64,000 bases of DNA, taken from NCBI RefSeq assembly GCF_041914405.1, contig NZ_JAYSDK010000017.1, positions 37,374 through 101,373 on the forward strand, given 5' to 3'. This stretch comes from Zoogloea sp041914405 (GTDB taxonomy: Bacteria > Pseudomonadota > Gammaproteobacteria > Burkholderiales > Rhodocyclaceae). A program made the position numbers and the translations under genes. The notes beneath the pieces were generated by a model. It was not told the DNA's origin. It did not search any database and was given only the letters and a program-made list of their open reading frames with translations. The number at the start of each line of letters is the position of its first letter. Position 1 is the first letter of the stretch. Of the stretch, positions 17,642 to 25,916 are shown piece after piece.

Positions 17642-19918
17642 ATGAGCGAAATGAATACGCCGGTTGCGGCCAAGGTGCCCAGCCCCGAGGAAGTGGCGCT
17701 GATCAAGAAGTTCCTCAACGACACCACCCTGTTCCTGGGCCCCGACCCGGAGATCATGCAGAACCACGACCTGATGCCGCGCACCGAGGTCGAGGACGAA
17801 TGCATGCGCAAGGTGGGCGACGCCCATACCATCGCCAAGATCCGCGACCGCATCCAGGCCGGTTGCGACGAAGGCTACGAGATGGTCGAGCAGATGGGCG
17901 CCGCTCCCGGCGCCAAGTGGGGCGACGTAATCACCGGGGTGTATTCCGCCTCGGGCGACCTGGCCATCGCCAGTGCCGGTGGGGTGCTGATCTTCTCGGC
18001 GCTGGTGCACCATCCGATCAAGTTCATCATCAAGAACTGGGTGAATGACCCGACGGTGGGCGTGAAGGAAGGCGACGGCTTCATCCACAACGACTCCCGC
18101 TACGGCAACGTGCACAACACCGACCAGTCGATGATCCTGCCGATCTTCCACGAAGGGAAGCTGGTGTGCTGGGTGGCCTCCACGGTGCATGAGGGCGAGA
18201 ACGGCGCCATCGAGCCGGGCGGCATGCCGTCGATGGCCGAGAGCCCCTGCGACGAAGGCCTCAAGATGTGTCCGTTCAAGGTGGTCGAGAACTACCAGAT
18301 CAAGCGCGACATCCTGACCTTCCTGCAGAACTCGGTGCGCGAGCCCAAGCTGCAATACGAGGACATGAAGGTCAAGCTGTTCGCCTGCTTGCGCATCAAG
18401 CAGCGCATCGAGGAGACGCTGCACACCGACGGCCCCGCGGCGCTGATCTCCACGCTGCGCACCACCATGGAAAACGTGCGTGCCGAGGTGAAGCGCCGCG
18501 TCAGCGAATGGCCCGACATGACCGTGCGGACCTACATCATCCAGGACTCGACGCTGCGCGAGAACTGCGTGGTGAAGATCAACTGCCAGCTCACCAAGAC
18601 CGGCGACCGGCTGATCTTCGACTTCCGCGGCTCCAGCCCGGAATTCACCAACCGCGCCACCAACACCATCGTGGCCGGCCTCAAGGGCATGCTGGCGCAG
18701 GTCTTCCTGTGCTACGTGTGGCCGGATCTGCCGCGCGGCCAGGCGGCCTTTGCGCCGATCGAGGTGATCACCGATCCGCACTCGATCGTCAATTGCTCCT
18801 ACGACGCGCCGAACTCCCAGAGCCTGATGTCGATCTTCACCGGCTTCACCGCCGGCCAGCACGCCGTCGCCAAGTTCCTGTACAGCTGCCCCGAGAAGTA
18901 CACCAAGGTCCACGCGCCGACCTTCAACATGATCAACACCTTCATCTGGGGTGGGGTCAGCCAGCACGGCGAGACGCTCGGCAACCTGTGTGCCGACTTG
19001 AACGGCATGGGCGCCGGCGCCACCGTGGATCGGGACGGCGAGCATGCGCTGGCGCCGATCTTCGCGACGATGGCGGACATCGGCGAGCAGGAGCTCAACG
19101 AGGAGGAAGTGCCCTTCCTGCAACTCGTCTCCAAGAAGATGACCCGCGACGCCATCGCCCCGGGCAAGTACCGCGGAGGCCAGGGCTACACCATGATGGT
19201 GGCCACCAAGGACAGCGAGCAGTGGGGCTTCATGACGGTCTGCCAGGGCGCCAAGTTCCCGCCGCTGCAGGGCCTGTTCGGCGGCTACGCCTGTGGCTCC
19301 TACCCGCTGTGCAAGGTCAAGGGCGTGGATGTGTACGACGTGCTGATGAACGAGCCGGAGAAGTTCAAGCACTCCATCGAGGAGATCATGAACGAGCAAC
19401 CCTTCGAGGGCGCCAGCTACACCACCCACCACATGGGCATGGGCTTCGAGATCTCCAAGCGCGGCGAGCTGTTCATGATCTCCCAGGGCGCGGGGGCCGG
19501 TTATGGCGACCTGCTGGAGCGCGATCCGGCCGGCGTGATCCGCGACATCGAGGAAGGCCTGATGTCCCCGGGCGTGGCCGAGCGGCTCTACAAGGTCAAG
19601 TTCGACCCCACGACGCTGGCCATCAACCACGAGGCCACCGCCGCCGCCCGCGACGCCGAGCGCAAGGCGCGGATCGCCCGTGGGGTGCCGTACGCCGAGT
19701 TCATCAAGACCTGGAACAAGCCGACCCCGCCGTCCCACCTGGCCTACTTCGGCTGCTGGGGCGACGACGTGAGCAAGCTCTACATGGGCAGCCCCGACAA
19801 GTTCCGCGATGCCAACAGCCCGCGTCCCAACTACATGCCCCATCCGAAGGACGTGCGCATCGCCGAACTGGAAAGCCGTCTCGTCGCCCTGGGCGCCATG
19901 GGAGGTGAAAAGCAATGA
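17642..19918 (+). CDS. apc4: Acetophenone carboxylase-like subunit 4 (hydantoinase B/oxoprolinase family)
   Basis: 758 residues, about 85 kDa. The ATG at 17642 with AGGA upstream is preferred over a TTG six bases earlier. It is a HyuB-type protein: GDVITGVYSASGDLA near the N-terminus, then HNTDQSMILPIFHEGKLVCWVAS, and RGGQGYTMM and GAGAGYGDLLERDP toward the C-terminus. In ketone carboxylases the HyuB subunit is thought to hold the carboxylation site. Its stop overlaps the apc5 start (ATGA). Confidence 0.83.
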   Translation: MSEMNTPVAAKVPSPEEVALIKKFLNDTTLFLGPDPEIMQNHDLMPRTEVEDECMRKVGDAHTIAKIRDRIQAGCDEGYEMVEQMGAAPGAKWGDVITGVYSASGDLAIASAGGVLIFSALVHHPIKFIIKNWVNDPTVGVKEGDGFIHNDSRYGNVHNTDQSMILPIFHEGKLVCWVASTVHEGENGAIEPGGMPSMAESPCDEGLKMCPFKVVENYQIKRDILTFLQNSVREPKLQYEDMKVKLFACLRIKQRIEETLHTDGPAALISTLRTTMENVRAEVKRRVSEWPDMTVRTYIIQDSTLRENCVVKINCQLTKTGDRLIFDFRGSSPEFTNRATNTIVAGLKGMLAQVFLCYVWPDLPRGQAAFAPIEVITDPHSIVNCSYDAPNSQSLMSIFTGFTAGQHAVAKFLYSCPEKYTKVHAPTFNMINTFIWGGVSQHGETLGNLCADLNGMGAGATVDRDGEHALAPIFATMADIGEQELNEEEVPFLQLVSKKMTRDAIAPGKYRGGQGYTMMVATKDSEQWGFMTVCQGAKFPPLQGLFGGYACGSYPLCKVKGVDVYDVLMNEPEKFKHSIEEIMNEQPFEGASYTTHHMGMGFEISKRGELFMISQGAGAGYGDLLERDPAGVIRDIEEGLMSPGVAERLYKVKFDPTTLAINHEATAAARDAERKARIARGVPYAEFIKTWNKPTPPSHLAYFGCWGDDVSKLYMGSPDKFRDANSPRPNYMPHPKDVRIAELESRLVALGAMGGEKQ

Positions 19919-20778
19919 GCCAGAGCCTCGCCGACAGCCTGCCCGGCAAGGGTGGCAGCGGCCTCAAGGTGTGGTTGAAGGCTTCGGCCTATACCCGCCG
20001 GCTGCTGCTGGGGGAAGGGGGCGACCCGTGGCAGGGGGCCGCCCAGTTCCTGGCCTATTTTTCCCAGGCCCAGGGCCTGTTGCGTCCCGACGTGGCCGTG
20101 GTGGAAGTCGGTGAGCTCTTCGATGCCTGGCTGGTGCGCCATCCCGAGGTGCGCGCCGAGCTGGGCGCGAAGCGGCGCCTCTCCTATCCGCTGCGCAAGC
20201 TGCTGGAGCAGGACGAGCCGCGCCAGCTGCTGGCCGAAGTGGTGGAGGCGGTGATCGCCAACCTGCGGGGCCAGACCCCACTGGTGCTGGCCATGCCGTC
20301 ACCCAAGCACTGGCTGCTGCATGCCAACCAGCTGGCTGGGCGCAGCGACGTGGAGCTGGACCCGGATGGCATCGAGGACGCCGCGATGTACATGGCGGAC
20401 CTGCTGCGCGCCGTGTCGGCCAGCCCGGTGGGCGGGGTGCTGCTGGAAGAGCACCCGGATGATGCGACGCTGGGCGAGACGGACCTGGAGCGCTACCGTC
20501 CGCTGATCAACGTGGCCCACCACTACCGCTGGTCCCTGGCCCTGCGTCCGCGAGGGGCGGCGGTGGCCGAATCGCCGGTGCTGGCGGAGTTCGACGCGGT
20601 GCTGTCGTCGGCCTTCCAGGCCGCCATGCCGGTGTCCACCGGCGTGGATGTCAGCCAGCCCCTGTGGGAGGGGGCGGCGCTGCCGGCCCTGGCGGCGGGG
20701 CAGTTCTACTTTGTCGAGATTCCCGAGAGCCAGCGACCCGAGTTTGTCCTGGAAAGCTTGGCCCGCCTCCGGGCCTAG
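19915..20778 (+). CDS. apc5: Acetophenone carboxylase-like subunit 5
   Basis: 287 residues, about 31 kDa, coupled to apc4 by a 4-base overlap. I see no catalytic motif. In acetophenone carboxylase the fifth subunit is needed for activity but binds loosely to the core complex. The assignment rests on gene order, size and translational coupling. A terminator follows, so the operon is apc1-5 without the ligase, which here sits upstream in its own operon. Confidence 0.75.
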   Translation: MSQSLADSLPGKGGSGLKVWLKASAYTRRLLLGEGGDPWQGAAQFLAYFSQAQGLLRPDVAVVEVGELFDAWLVRHPEVRAELGAKRRLSYPLRKLLEQDEPRQLLAEVVEAVIANLRGQTPLVLAMPSPKHWLLHANQLAGRSDVELDPDGIEDAAMYMADLLRAVSASPVGGVLLEEHPDDATLGETDLERYRPLINVAHHYRWSLALRPRGAAVAESPVLAEFDAVLSSAFQAAMPVSTGVDVSQPLWEGAALPALAAGQFYFVEIPESQRPEFVLESLARLRA

Positions 20779-20785
20779 CCTTGAC

Positions 20786-20824
20786 GGGGGATGGATCGTC
20801 CGGCGGTCCATCCCCCGCTTTTTT
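20786..20824 (+). terminator. Terminator of the apc operon
   Basis: A 10-bp GGGGGATGGA stem with its complement around an 11-base loop is followed by a T-run, starting 8 bases after the apc5 stop. Confidence 0.88.
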
Positions 20825-20872
20825 GTTTCTCGCGGATTTTCCTGATCCTCCCTCTCGTGGGGGGAACCTCCC

Positions 20873-20943
20873 TTGTGGGGGCGAATTCATTCGCCCTTCA
20901 TGCCGTGAACGATCTCCGCGGGCGAATAAATTCGCCCCCACAG
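20873..20943. repeat. Paired REP-like palindromes, copy 6
   Basis: Two head-to-head units (20873-20896 and 20920-20943) with cores GGGCGAATTCATTCGCCC and GGGCGAATAAATTCGCCC. They have the same arrangement as the pair at 12.6 kb. Confidence 0.82.
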
Positions 20944-20984
20944 GTTCCCCGCGGTCCCTATTCAGAAACCCGAAAGCTGCCCGC

Positions 20985-21764
20985 ATGACGCCCTTTGCCC
21001 TGTGCATGCTGACCTGCCTGGCCGGTGGCCTGCTGTCCGTGGGGGCGGCGGCGATCGTGGCAACGCGTTTCGGTCCGCGCCTGCTGGCGCGCCTGATCAG
21101 CTACGCGGTCGGAGCCCTGCTCGGCGCGGCCTTCCTGGAGATCCTGCCCCATGCGCTGGAGGCGTCCGGCGATGCCGGGCAGACCAGCACGCTGGTGCTG
21201 GGTGGTGTGCTGCTGTTCTTCCTGCTCGAGAGGCTGGTGCTGTGGCTCGCTCCCCACGCGGCGCACGGTGATGCGGGGGAAGGGCAGGGCGACGACGGAC
21301 ATCGGCGCAGCGGCATGCTGGTGATGCTCGGCGACAGCTTCCACAATTTCGTCGATGGCCTGGTGATCGCCGCGGCTTTCGCCGAAAGTCCGCCCCTTGG
21401 CTTGATCACCGCGGCAGCCATCATCGCCCACGAGATTCCGCAGGAGCTCGGCGATTTCGTGGTGCTGCTGCATGCCGGCTACAGCCGCCGTCGGGCCCTG
21501 GCCTTCAACCTCCTGTCCAGCCTGGCGATGGCGGCGGGTGCGCTGCTGGCCCATCTGGCACTGCCGTCCCTGAGCGGCGCGGTGCCGGTTCTCCTTGCGC
21601 TGGCCTGCGCGAGCATGCTCTACGTGGCCGGGGCCGGCCTGATGCCGGGCCTGCACCGGCGCACCCGCCTCAGCGCCACGCTGGAACAGAGCGCTCTGAT
21701 CACCGCCGGCATCCTCTCCATTGGCGGCGCCCATTACCTCGTCGAGCACGCCGGCCTCCTCTGA
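20985..21764 (+). CDS. ZIP-family divalent metal transporter
   Basis: 259 residues and an inner-membrane protein with about eight hydrophobic helices. The ZIP signature motifs are present: HNFVDGLVIAAAF in helix IV and HEIPQELGDF in helix V, which form the binuclear metal centre. The loop between helices III and IV is His/Asp-rich (HAAHGDAG, DDGHRR), as usual. I chose the ATG at 20985 because the upstream extension runs antisense through REP repeats. It probably imports zinc or iron. Placement near metal-using enzymes may be coincidence. Confidence 0.88.
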   Translation: MTPFALCMLTCLAGGLLSVGAAAIVATRFGPRLLARLISYAVGALLGAAFLEILPHALEASGDAGQTSTLVLGGVLLFFLLERLVLWLAPHAAHGDAGEGQGDDGHRRSGMLVMLGDSFHNFVDGLVIAAAFAESPPLGLITAAAIIAHEIPQELGDFVVLLHAGYSRRRALAFNLLSSLAMAAGALLAHLALPSLSGAVPVLLALACASMLYVAGAGLMPGLHRRTRLSATLEQSALITAGILSIGGAHYLVEHAGLL

Positions 21765-21853
21765 GCAGGGGGCTGGCTGCGGCTGGGTGGGGCCAGGGCT
21801 GCCGTCTTTCCTTGCTCGGCGTGGGTCATTTCCCTCTGTGTCTCCTGTGCCCC

Positions 21854-21920
21854 TTGTGGGGGCGAATTCATTCGCCCTTCGCGGGCAATAAGAAAGCCGG
21901 AGGCGAATGAATTCGCCCCC
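21854..21920. repeat. Paired REP-like palindromes, copy 7
   Basis: Two units at about 21854-21876 and 21901-21920, again head to head and about 24 bases apart. The second unit has a shortened outer arm. Confidence 0.78.
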
Positions 21921-22009
21921 GCCGGGCAGTTTCCTCAAAGGGGAATTTGTCCCCGCCGGGCGATGGATCCGTATTCAAATGAAACCCGTCTTTTCCGATT
22001 CGTCCGACA

Positions 22010-22020
22010 GTCGTTCGATG
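22010..22020 (+). promoter_or_regulatory. Candidate activator element upstream of the YCF48-RND operon promoter
   Basis: GTCGTTCGATG is an exact copy of the element at 12722-12732. It starts 127 bases before the -24 box at 22137, compared with 137 at apc, so the two differ by one helical turn. Confidence 0.5.
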
Positions 22021-22136
22021 GGGCGACGCATTCTCGGACGCTGTCATTCGCTTTGCTGCTACGCCGCAAATTGGGTATTCGCTGATTGGTGTTTTTAAGG
22101 CGATGAATTTAATGGATTAATTATTGTTTTTCTTTT

Positions 22137-22152
22137 TGGCATCGTAGTTGCT
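22137..22152 (+). promoter_or_regulatory. Sigma54 (-24/-12) promoter of the YCF48-RND-DUF1302-DUF1329 operon
   Basis: TGGCATC, four bases, then TTGCT matches the RpoN consensus with the invariant GG and GC. An IHF-like sequence with one mismatch lies at about 22110-22122. The leader to the first gene is about 240 bases. Confidence 0.75.
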
Positions 22153-22393
22153 AATTCCCTTTCAAGGAGGCGTTCGATTGACCGGTGGAGTTTGGGGTGC
22201 AATCGGACGGATATAAGACGGCGCTTGCGGCCATCGTACGAGCTTAATTTCGACAATAAACGCGCCAGCGCGGCTGCATGCGGGGCGTCCTCCGAAATCA
22301 AATCCACAAATCCAAGAAATGGGAATGGAGACACCATGGAGACACATCTTTCCTGTCGTTGTGCCCGCGGGCATTTGGGCTCGGGGGGCGGGC

Positions 22394-23410
22394 ATGCTTA
22401 AGGCCATCAACAAACTCGGCAAGGGGGCCCGGATGGTCGGCGCGGTGGGAACCTCATCCCTGCCCGTGGTGATCATCGGCGGCCTGCTCTACGCGGCCTT
22501 CTTCGTGAAGGCGGAGCCCACCACCGGCGAGCTGAAGGCCCGTCCGCTGGAGCGGCGCGATGCCTTCTACGGGGTGGTGGCTCCGGGAGGGGCAACGCTA
22601 TGGGCGGCCGGCTCCAACGGCAAGATCGTCCGCAGCGAGGACGGCGGCACGACCTGGGGCGTGCAGGACAGCCCGGTGGTGTCCCACCTGCAATCGATCT
22701 CGGCGTGGGACGCGCAACGCGCGGTGGCGGTCGGCAACCGCGGCCTGGTGGTGGTGACGGCGGATGGCGGCAAGACCTGGAAAGAGGTCAAGGTGCCCCA
22801 TTCGGAGGTCGCCAACAAGCTGCTGCAGGTGCACACCTACGCGGACGGGGTGGCATGGGCCGTTGGTGAGCTGGGGGCGGTGCTCAAGACCACTGACTAC
22901 GGCGCAACCTGGACCCGCGCGCTGGAGGAGAAGGACCAGGCCTGGAACGACATCGCTTTCATCGGTCAGGCCGGCTGGTTGGTCGGCGAATTCGGCCAGA
23001 TCCTGCGCACCACCGATGGTGGGCAGACCTGGGCGCCGGTGCAGAGCCCGGTGAAGTCCAGCCTGATGTCGGTGAGCTTCCGCGATGCCCTGCACGGGGT
23101 GGCGGTGGGGCTGGCCGGCACGGTGCTGGTCACCAGCGACGGCGGCGCGAGCTGGAAGGACGTCCCGCCCTTGACCCGCGAGCACCTCAACTGCGTGATC
23201 TGGGATGGCGCCGGCTGGGTCGCGGTGGGGGACAAGGGCATCCGCGTGAGCGCCGGCCCCGAGGCCGACAACTGGAAGGCGGGCCGTATCTCCGACCAGG
23301 ACCTGTCCTGGCACACCCAGATCGTCAAGGTCGCCGACGACTACGTGCTGGCGGGCGCCAACCTGGCGCTGCTGCACAAGGACGAGCTGCGCATCCTCGG
23401 CCGCGACTGA
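22394..23410 (+). CDS. YCF48/BNR-repeat protein with N-terminal membrane anchor
   Basis: 338 residues using the ATG at 22394; an in-frame ATG at 22319 would add 25 residues and cannot be excluded. A hydrophobic segment (LPVVIIGGLLYAAFFV) near residue 20-36 anchors a periplasmic beta-propeller. The propeller is built of repeated blades with S/T-x-DGG-x-TW motifs (SEDGGTTW, TADGGKTW, TTDGGQTW, TSDGGASW). YCF48-like proteins are assembly factors in photosystem II. In non-photosynthetic proteobacteria they occur beside RND exporters and DUF1329 proteins, as here. I infer an accessory role for the transporter that follows. Confidence 0.82.
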   Translation: MLKAINKLGKGARMVGAVGTSSLPVVIIGGLLYAAFFVKAEPTTGELKARPLERRDAFYGVVAPGGATLWAAGSNGKIVRSEDGGTTWGVQDSPVVSHLQSISAWDAQRAVAVGNRGLVVVTADGGKTWKEVKVPHSEVANKLLQVHTYADGVAWAVGELGAVLKTTDYGATWTRALEEKDQAWNDIAFIGQAGWLVGEFGQILRTTDGGQTWAPVQSPVKSSLMSVSFRDALHGVAVGLAGTVLVTSDGGASWKDVPPLTREHLNCVIWDGAGWVAVGDKGIRVSAGPEADNWKAGRISDQDLSWHTQIVKVADDYVLAGANLALLHKDELRILGRD

Positions 23411-23440
23411 CGCGTCCAAACCCAAGACAAGGAAACAGGA

Positions 23441-25825
23441 ATGAAAAACGCGACGTTCAGGGCGCTGGCGCGCCTGATCGATCTGGTCCTGCAATACCGG
23501 GTGATGGTGGTGTCGGCCATCATCGGCTTCACCTGCGTGATGGGCTACCTGGCTGCGCAGATCGAAGTGAAGACGGTCTTCAGCGACCTGCTGCCCCGCA
23601 ACCATCCCTATGTGGAGGTGAACAACCGCTTCAAGCAGACCTTCGGTGGCTCCAACATGGTCAGCATCATGCTGGAGGTGGAGCAGGGTGATGTGTTCAA
23701 CATGACGGTGCTGAAGAAGGTCCAGCAGATCACCCAGGCGCTGCAGAAGGTGGAGGGGGTCGATACCTACCAGATCGCCTCGCTGGCCTCCAAGAAGATG
23801 AAGGAGGTCCGCGCCTCCACCGAGGGCATCGAGTCGCGGCCGCTGATGTGGCCGGGCCTGCCCAAGGACGCTGGCGAGATCGCCACGCTGCGCGAGGCGG
23901 TGCTCAACAACCCGCTGGTGTATGGGCCCTATGTGTCCATCGACATGCGGGCCACGCTGATCACCGCCGACTTCACCGACGGCGCGGTGGATTATGTGAA
24001 GGCCTACAAGCAGTTCGAGGAGATCGCCGATGCGGCGCGTGGCGACGGGGTGCTGGTGCGGGTGGTCGGCGAGCCGATCCTGTATGGCCTCGTCAATCAC
24101 TACCTGGGCGAGACGCTGCAGATCTTCATGGTCACCGTCGGTGCGTTGGTGGTTCTGCTGCTGCTGATCACGCGCACCTGGCACGGCACCCTGTTGCCGC
24201 TGATCACCGGCCTGGTCAGCGCGATTTGGGCCCTCGGTGCCGCCAAGCTGATGCACTTCCACCTGGATCCGCTGGTCATTGTGGTGGCCTTTCTGATCAC
24301 CGCCCAGGCCATCTCCAACTCGGTGCAGCTGGTGTCGCGCTTCGATGACGAGGTGGCGGCGGGAGCCACTTCGGCGGGTGCGGCGGCGCGGGCGGCGCTG
24401 CTCAACCTTTTCAAGCCGGGCATGCTGGCCATCGTCGCCGACGCCGGCTGTGTGCTGGTGGTGGCGCTGACGCCGATCCCGATGCTGGAGAAGATCTCTT
24501 ACATCGGTACGGTGTGGATCCTGTCGATCATGCTCAGCGCGATGGTGCTCACGCCAGTGCTGCTGTCCTGGTGCGGGGTGCGCAAGCGCTACGCCCATCC
24601 GGTCAACGTCTATCCGCTGCTGCAGAAGATCCTCGGACTGTGCGCGGCCATCGTCACCTCGAAGCTGCGCTTCGCGGTGGTGATCGGTGCGACGGCGCTG
24701 TTCGTGGTGTCCGGCCTGTACGCCTTCAAGCTGAAGGTCGGCGATGCCAACCCGGGCTCGCCGATCCTGTGGCCTGATTCCACCTACAACAAGGATGCGA
24801 CGGCGATCAACCAGAAGTTCCAGGGTTCCGACCGCATGTTCGTGGTGGTGGAGGGCAAGAAGGAGGGCGCGCTGAAGGAGCCGAGCGTGCTGGAGGGCAT
24901 GGAGCGCTTCCAGAAATACATGGAGGCCCAGCCCGAGGTCGGCGGCAGCATCTCGCTGGCCGACATCCTGCCGGCGGTTAAGCGGGTGGTGCGCGAGGGC
25001 AATGCCCGCTACCAGGAACTGGGCGGTAGCGCCGACGAGAACGGCGAGCTGGTGTACATGTTCGTCTCCGGTGCCGACCCCGGCGACATGGACCGTTTTG
25101 CCGACCCGCAGGCCAAGAACGGCGCGGTGACCCTGTTCTTCCGCGACCATCAGGGCGAGACGATCCGCACTGCGATTGCCCGTGTGAAGGAGTACGTGGC
25201 GGCCCACAAGCTGGAGGATGCGGAGTTCCTGCTGGCCGGTGGCCTGGTCGGGGTGCTGGCGGCGGTCAATGAGGTGATCCTCGCCGGGCAGATCGAGTCC
25301 ATCGCCTTTGCCCTGCTGGTGCTGGTGGCGTGCTGCATGTTCACCTACCGTTCCACGGTGGCCGGCATGTTCTTCATGGTGCCGGTGCTGCTGTCCAACA
25401 CGCTGACCTTCAGCTACATGGCCTGGAAGGGCATCGGCATGAACATCAACACCCTGCCGGTGGTGGCGCTGGGCATCGGCCTTGGTGTCGACTACAGCTT
25501 CTACATCGTCGATGGCATCCGCGAGGAACTGCACCACCACAAGGACGTCGGCCGCGCCATCGTCAAGTCCATCGCGACTTCCGGCAAGGGCGTGCTGATC
25601 ACCGCGCTGACCCTGGTGACCAGCGTCGTGCTGTGGAGCTTCTCGTCCCTGCGCCTGCAGGCCGACATGGGCGTGCTGATCGCCATCTGGCTGTTCATCT
25701 CGGCGGCCTCTGCGCTGTTCCTGATGCCGGCGATGGTCTACGTCTTCCGGCCGGAGTTCATCGTCGGCTCCAAGCGCCATCCCATCGAGCGGGCGGTCGA
25801 GCCCGAGCCGATCCAGGCCGTCTGA
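23441..25825 (+). CDS. MMPL/RND-superfamily transporter
   Basis: 794 residues, inner membrane. The two-halved RND architecture is visible: a first helix (VMVVSAIIGFTCVMGYLA), a large periplasmic loop, five clustered helices (from IFMVTVGALVVLLLL), then the same pattern repeated in the second half. GLGVDYSFYIVDGI near residue 687 is the conserved helix-4 motif containing the proton-relay aspartate. MMPL-type pumps move lipids or other hydrophobic molecules. With YCF48, DUF1302 and DUF1329 neighbours it probably spans the envelope with partners. The direction of transport is not evident. Confidence 0.88.
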   Translation: MKNATFRALARLIDLVLQYRVMVVSAIIGFTCVMGYLAAQIEVKTVFSDLLPRNHPYVEVNNRFKQTFGGSNMVSIMLEVEQGDVFNMTVLKKVQQITQALQKVEGVDTYQIASLASKKMKEVRASTEGIESRPLMWPGLPKDAGEIATLREAVLNNPLVYGPYVSIDMRATLITADFTDGAVDYVKAYKQFEEIADAARGDGVLVRVVGEPILYGLVNHYLGETLQIFMVTVGALVVLLLLITRTWHGTLLPLITGLVSAIWALGAAKLMHFHLDPLVIVVAFLITAQAISNSVQLVSRFDDEVAAGATSAGAAARAALLNLFKPGMLAIVADAGCVLVVALTPIPMLEKISYIGTVWILSIMLSAMVLTPVLLSWCGVRKRYAHPVNVYPLLQKILGLCAAIVTSKLRFAVVIGATALFVVSGLYAFKLKVGDANPGSPILWPDSTYNKDATAINQKFQGSDRMFVVVEGKKEGALKEPSVLEGMERFQKYMEAQPEVGGSISLADILPAVKRVVREGNARYQELGGSADENGELVYMFVSGADPGDMDRFADPQAKNGAVTLFFRDHQGETIRTAIARVKEYVAAHKLEDAEFLLAGGLVGVLAAVNEVILAGQIESIAFALLVLVACCMFTYRSTVAGMFFMVPVLLSNTLTFSYMAWKGIGMNINTLPVVALGIGLGVDYSFYIVDGIREELHHHKDVGRAIVKSIATSGKGVLITALTLVTSVVLWSFSSLRLQADMGVLIAIWLFISAASALFLMPAMVYVFRPEFIVGSKRHPIERAVEPEPIQAV

Positions 25826-25916
25826 TTTTTCCGTCGTACCCGTCTCCATCCCCCGGCGCAGCCGCGCCTGGGGGCGGGGCAAGTCTTGTCCACAACAACA
25901 GAAGCGGAGGTGACAC

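Noticed and set aside
13031..20778. N-methylhydantoinase or 5-oxoprolinase operon
   Set aside because: Two HyuA-type genes, one small four-Cys gene and a fifth subunit are not expected for hydantoinase; gene number, order and sizes fit acetophenone carboxylase better.
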